Below, in pieces: positions 16,060 through 16,992 of a stretch of 16,992 nucleotides of DNA. Under the pieces are notes generated by a model. That model was not told the origin of the DNA. It was given only the letters and a program-made list of their open reading frames with translations, and searched no databases. Each line of letters opens with the position of its first letter. Position 1 is the stretch's first letter. The position numbers and the translations under genes are program-made. This stretch comes from JAZDLC01 sp043802345 (GTDB lineage: Bacteria; Planctomycetota; B15-G4; JADJEK01), in assembly GCA_043802345.1 (NCBI GenBank), contig JAZDLC010000076.1, forward strand, positions 1 through 16,992, given 5' to 3'.

Positions 16060-16992
16060 GTGAGTTCGGTGATTCACAGGGTGATCGTCGGCACCGCCGG
16101 GCATATCGACCACGGCAAGTCGTCCCTGGTCAGGCGCCTGACCGGCATCGATCCGGACCGGCTCAAGGAAGAGCAGGCCCGGGGGATGACCATCGACCTG
16201 GGCTTCGCTCCGTACCGCACGGAGTCCGCGAAGACGGTCGGCATCATCGATGTTCCCGGCCATGAGAGGTTCGTGAAGAACATGGTCGCCGGGGCCTGCT
16301 CGGTGGACATCTTCCTGCTGGTGGTGGCGGCGGATGACGGTGTCATGCCCCAGACCAGGGAGCATATCGAGATCCTCGACCTTCTGGGGGCGCAGAAGGG
16401 GATCGTGGTGGTGACCAAGATCGACCTGGTCGACCGGGAGCTCAGGGAGCTGGCGGTGGGGGAGATCCAGGAGTATCTGGCGGCGACCCCTTTTTCCGGC
16501 GCGCCCCTGGTTCCGGTCTCGACCACCACGGGAGAAGGGATCCCCGAATTGAGGAACTGCCTCGACCGGATGATCGATGCCACGCAGAGCCGGGAATCCT
16601 CGGGCCTGTTCCGGATGCCGATTCAGAGGGTCTTCTCCGCCGCGGGACATGGGACGGTCCTGACCGGGGTGCCGGTTTCCGGTACGGTCCGGCTGGGAGA
16701 GTTGCTGGAGGTCATGCCCCACGGTTTCACGGGGAAGGTACGGGCCATCGAGGCGTACCGGGAGAAACGGGAAGACGCCCAGGCGGGGCATTCCACCGCT
16801 CTCAATCTGTCGGATGTGGACTATCGCCGCGTGCGCAGAGGAGATGTGGTGGGGGCCCCTGGATCGTTCCGGCCCGCCCGGCTGCTCGAGGCGGAGCTCC
16901 GGTATCTCGCATCGGCGCCCAGGCCGCTGAAGCATGGAGGCGAGGTGCGTCTCCACCTGGGGACGGCGGAGTCGCTGGCGCGAGTCGTCCTG
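16060..16992 (+). CDS. selB: Selenocysteine-specific translation elongation factor SelB (N-terminal part, 3' end outside window)
   Basis: SelB is the GTPase that brings selenocysteinyl-tRNA to UGA codons marked by a SECIS hairpin. The visible 311 codons cover the G domain and most of the EF-Tu-like domain 2. G1 is GHIDHGKS (from residue 14). The SelB signature then reads LTGIDPDRLKEEQARGMTID plus LGFA. G3 is DVPGHE (D64) and G4 is TKID (from residue 119). Domain 2 has MPIQRVFSAAGHGTVLTG. The phrase with DPDRLKEEQARG and TIDLGFA separates SelB from EF-Tu, IF2 and CysN. GTG at 16060 gives a short N-terminus of seven residues before the first beta strand; the upstream ribosome site is poor (GGGG-rich). 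The reading frame stays open to the window edge, so the C-terminal winged-helix SECIS-binding domains are not seen. selA and tRNA-Sec are not in the window. Confidence 0.95.
   Translation, partial: MSSVIHRVIVGTAGHIDHGKSSLVRRLTGIDPDRLKEEQARGMTIDLGFAPYRTESAKTVGIIDVPGHERFVKNMVAGACSVDIFLLVVAADDGVMPQTREHIEILDLLGAQKGIVVVTKIDLVDRELRELAVGEIQEYLAATPFSGAPLVPVSTTTGEGIPELRNCLDRMIDATQSRESSGLFRMPIQRVFSAAGHGTVLTGVPVSGTVRLGELLEVMPHGFTGKVRAIEAYREKREDAQAGHSTALNLSDVDYRRVRRGDVVGAPGSFRPARLLEAELRYLASAPRPLKHGGEVRLHLGTAESLARVVL

Overview
This is a GC-rich bacterial window in which every supported gene lies on the + strand and genes are tightly packed. The organism looks Gram-negative: it has a lipobox OmpA-like protein and type IV pilus/type II secretion ATPases. 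Some details resemble Planctomycetota/PVC-type bacteria as I remember those families: an RQAPN variant ahead of the Walker B strand in the first ATPase, a long basic insertion in the housekeeping sigma factor, and a small membrane-anchored HTH protein. This affiliation is inference only and was not tested by a search.

Bases 1-4612 hold a type IV pilus/type II secretion motor cluster: the 3' end of a GspE/PilB ATPase, a PilT-like ATPase, a second complete GspE/PilB ATPase with an MshEN-like N-terminus, and the inner-membrane platform protein PilC/GspF. Three ATPases in a row imply two assembly motors plus a retraction-type motor. No pilin, secretin or response regulator is visible. A HAMP-type sensor histidine kinase follows (4628-6127), apparently starting at a CTG codon.

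Bases 6277-10557 hold four envelope-related genes: a small single-pass protein of unknown function, a membrane-anchored HTH protein, an OmpA-like lipoprotein, and a membrane-anchored FGE-like/FG-GAP fusion. All four lie in one frame, separated only by TAG stops. rsmA (16S rRNA dimethyltransferase) overlaps the end of this block.

Bases 11478-15259 form a dnaG-rpoD macromolecular-synthesis unit with a good sigma70-type promoter and a GC hairpin just ahead of dnaG. dnaG is full length with intact zinc-finger and Toprim motifs, but codon 161, where a conserved Trp is expected, is TAG. This is the most striking anomaly in the window. It could be a sequence error, a nonsense variant or suppression; TAG is the ordinary stop of six other genes here. 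After rpoD come a coiled-coil C4 zinc-ribbon protein and the start of selB, which indicates that the organism makes selenoproteins.

No tRNA, rRNA, CRISPR array, insertion sequence or prophage gene was recognised. I see no proven new system. The best candidates for novelty are the interrupted dnaG, the four-gene envelope block, and the probable CTG start of the kinase.
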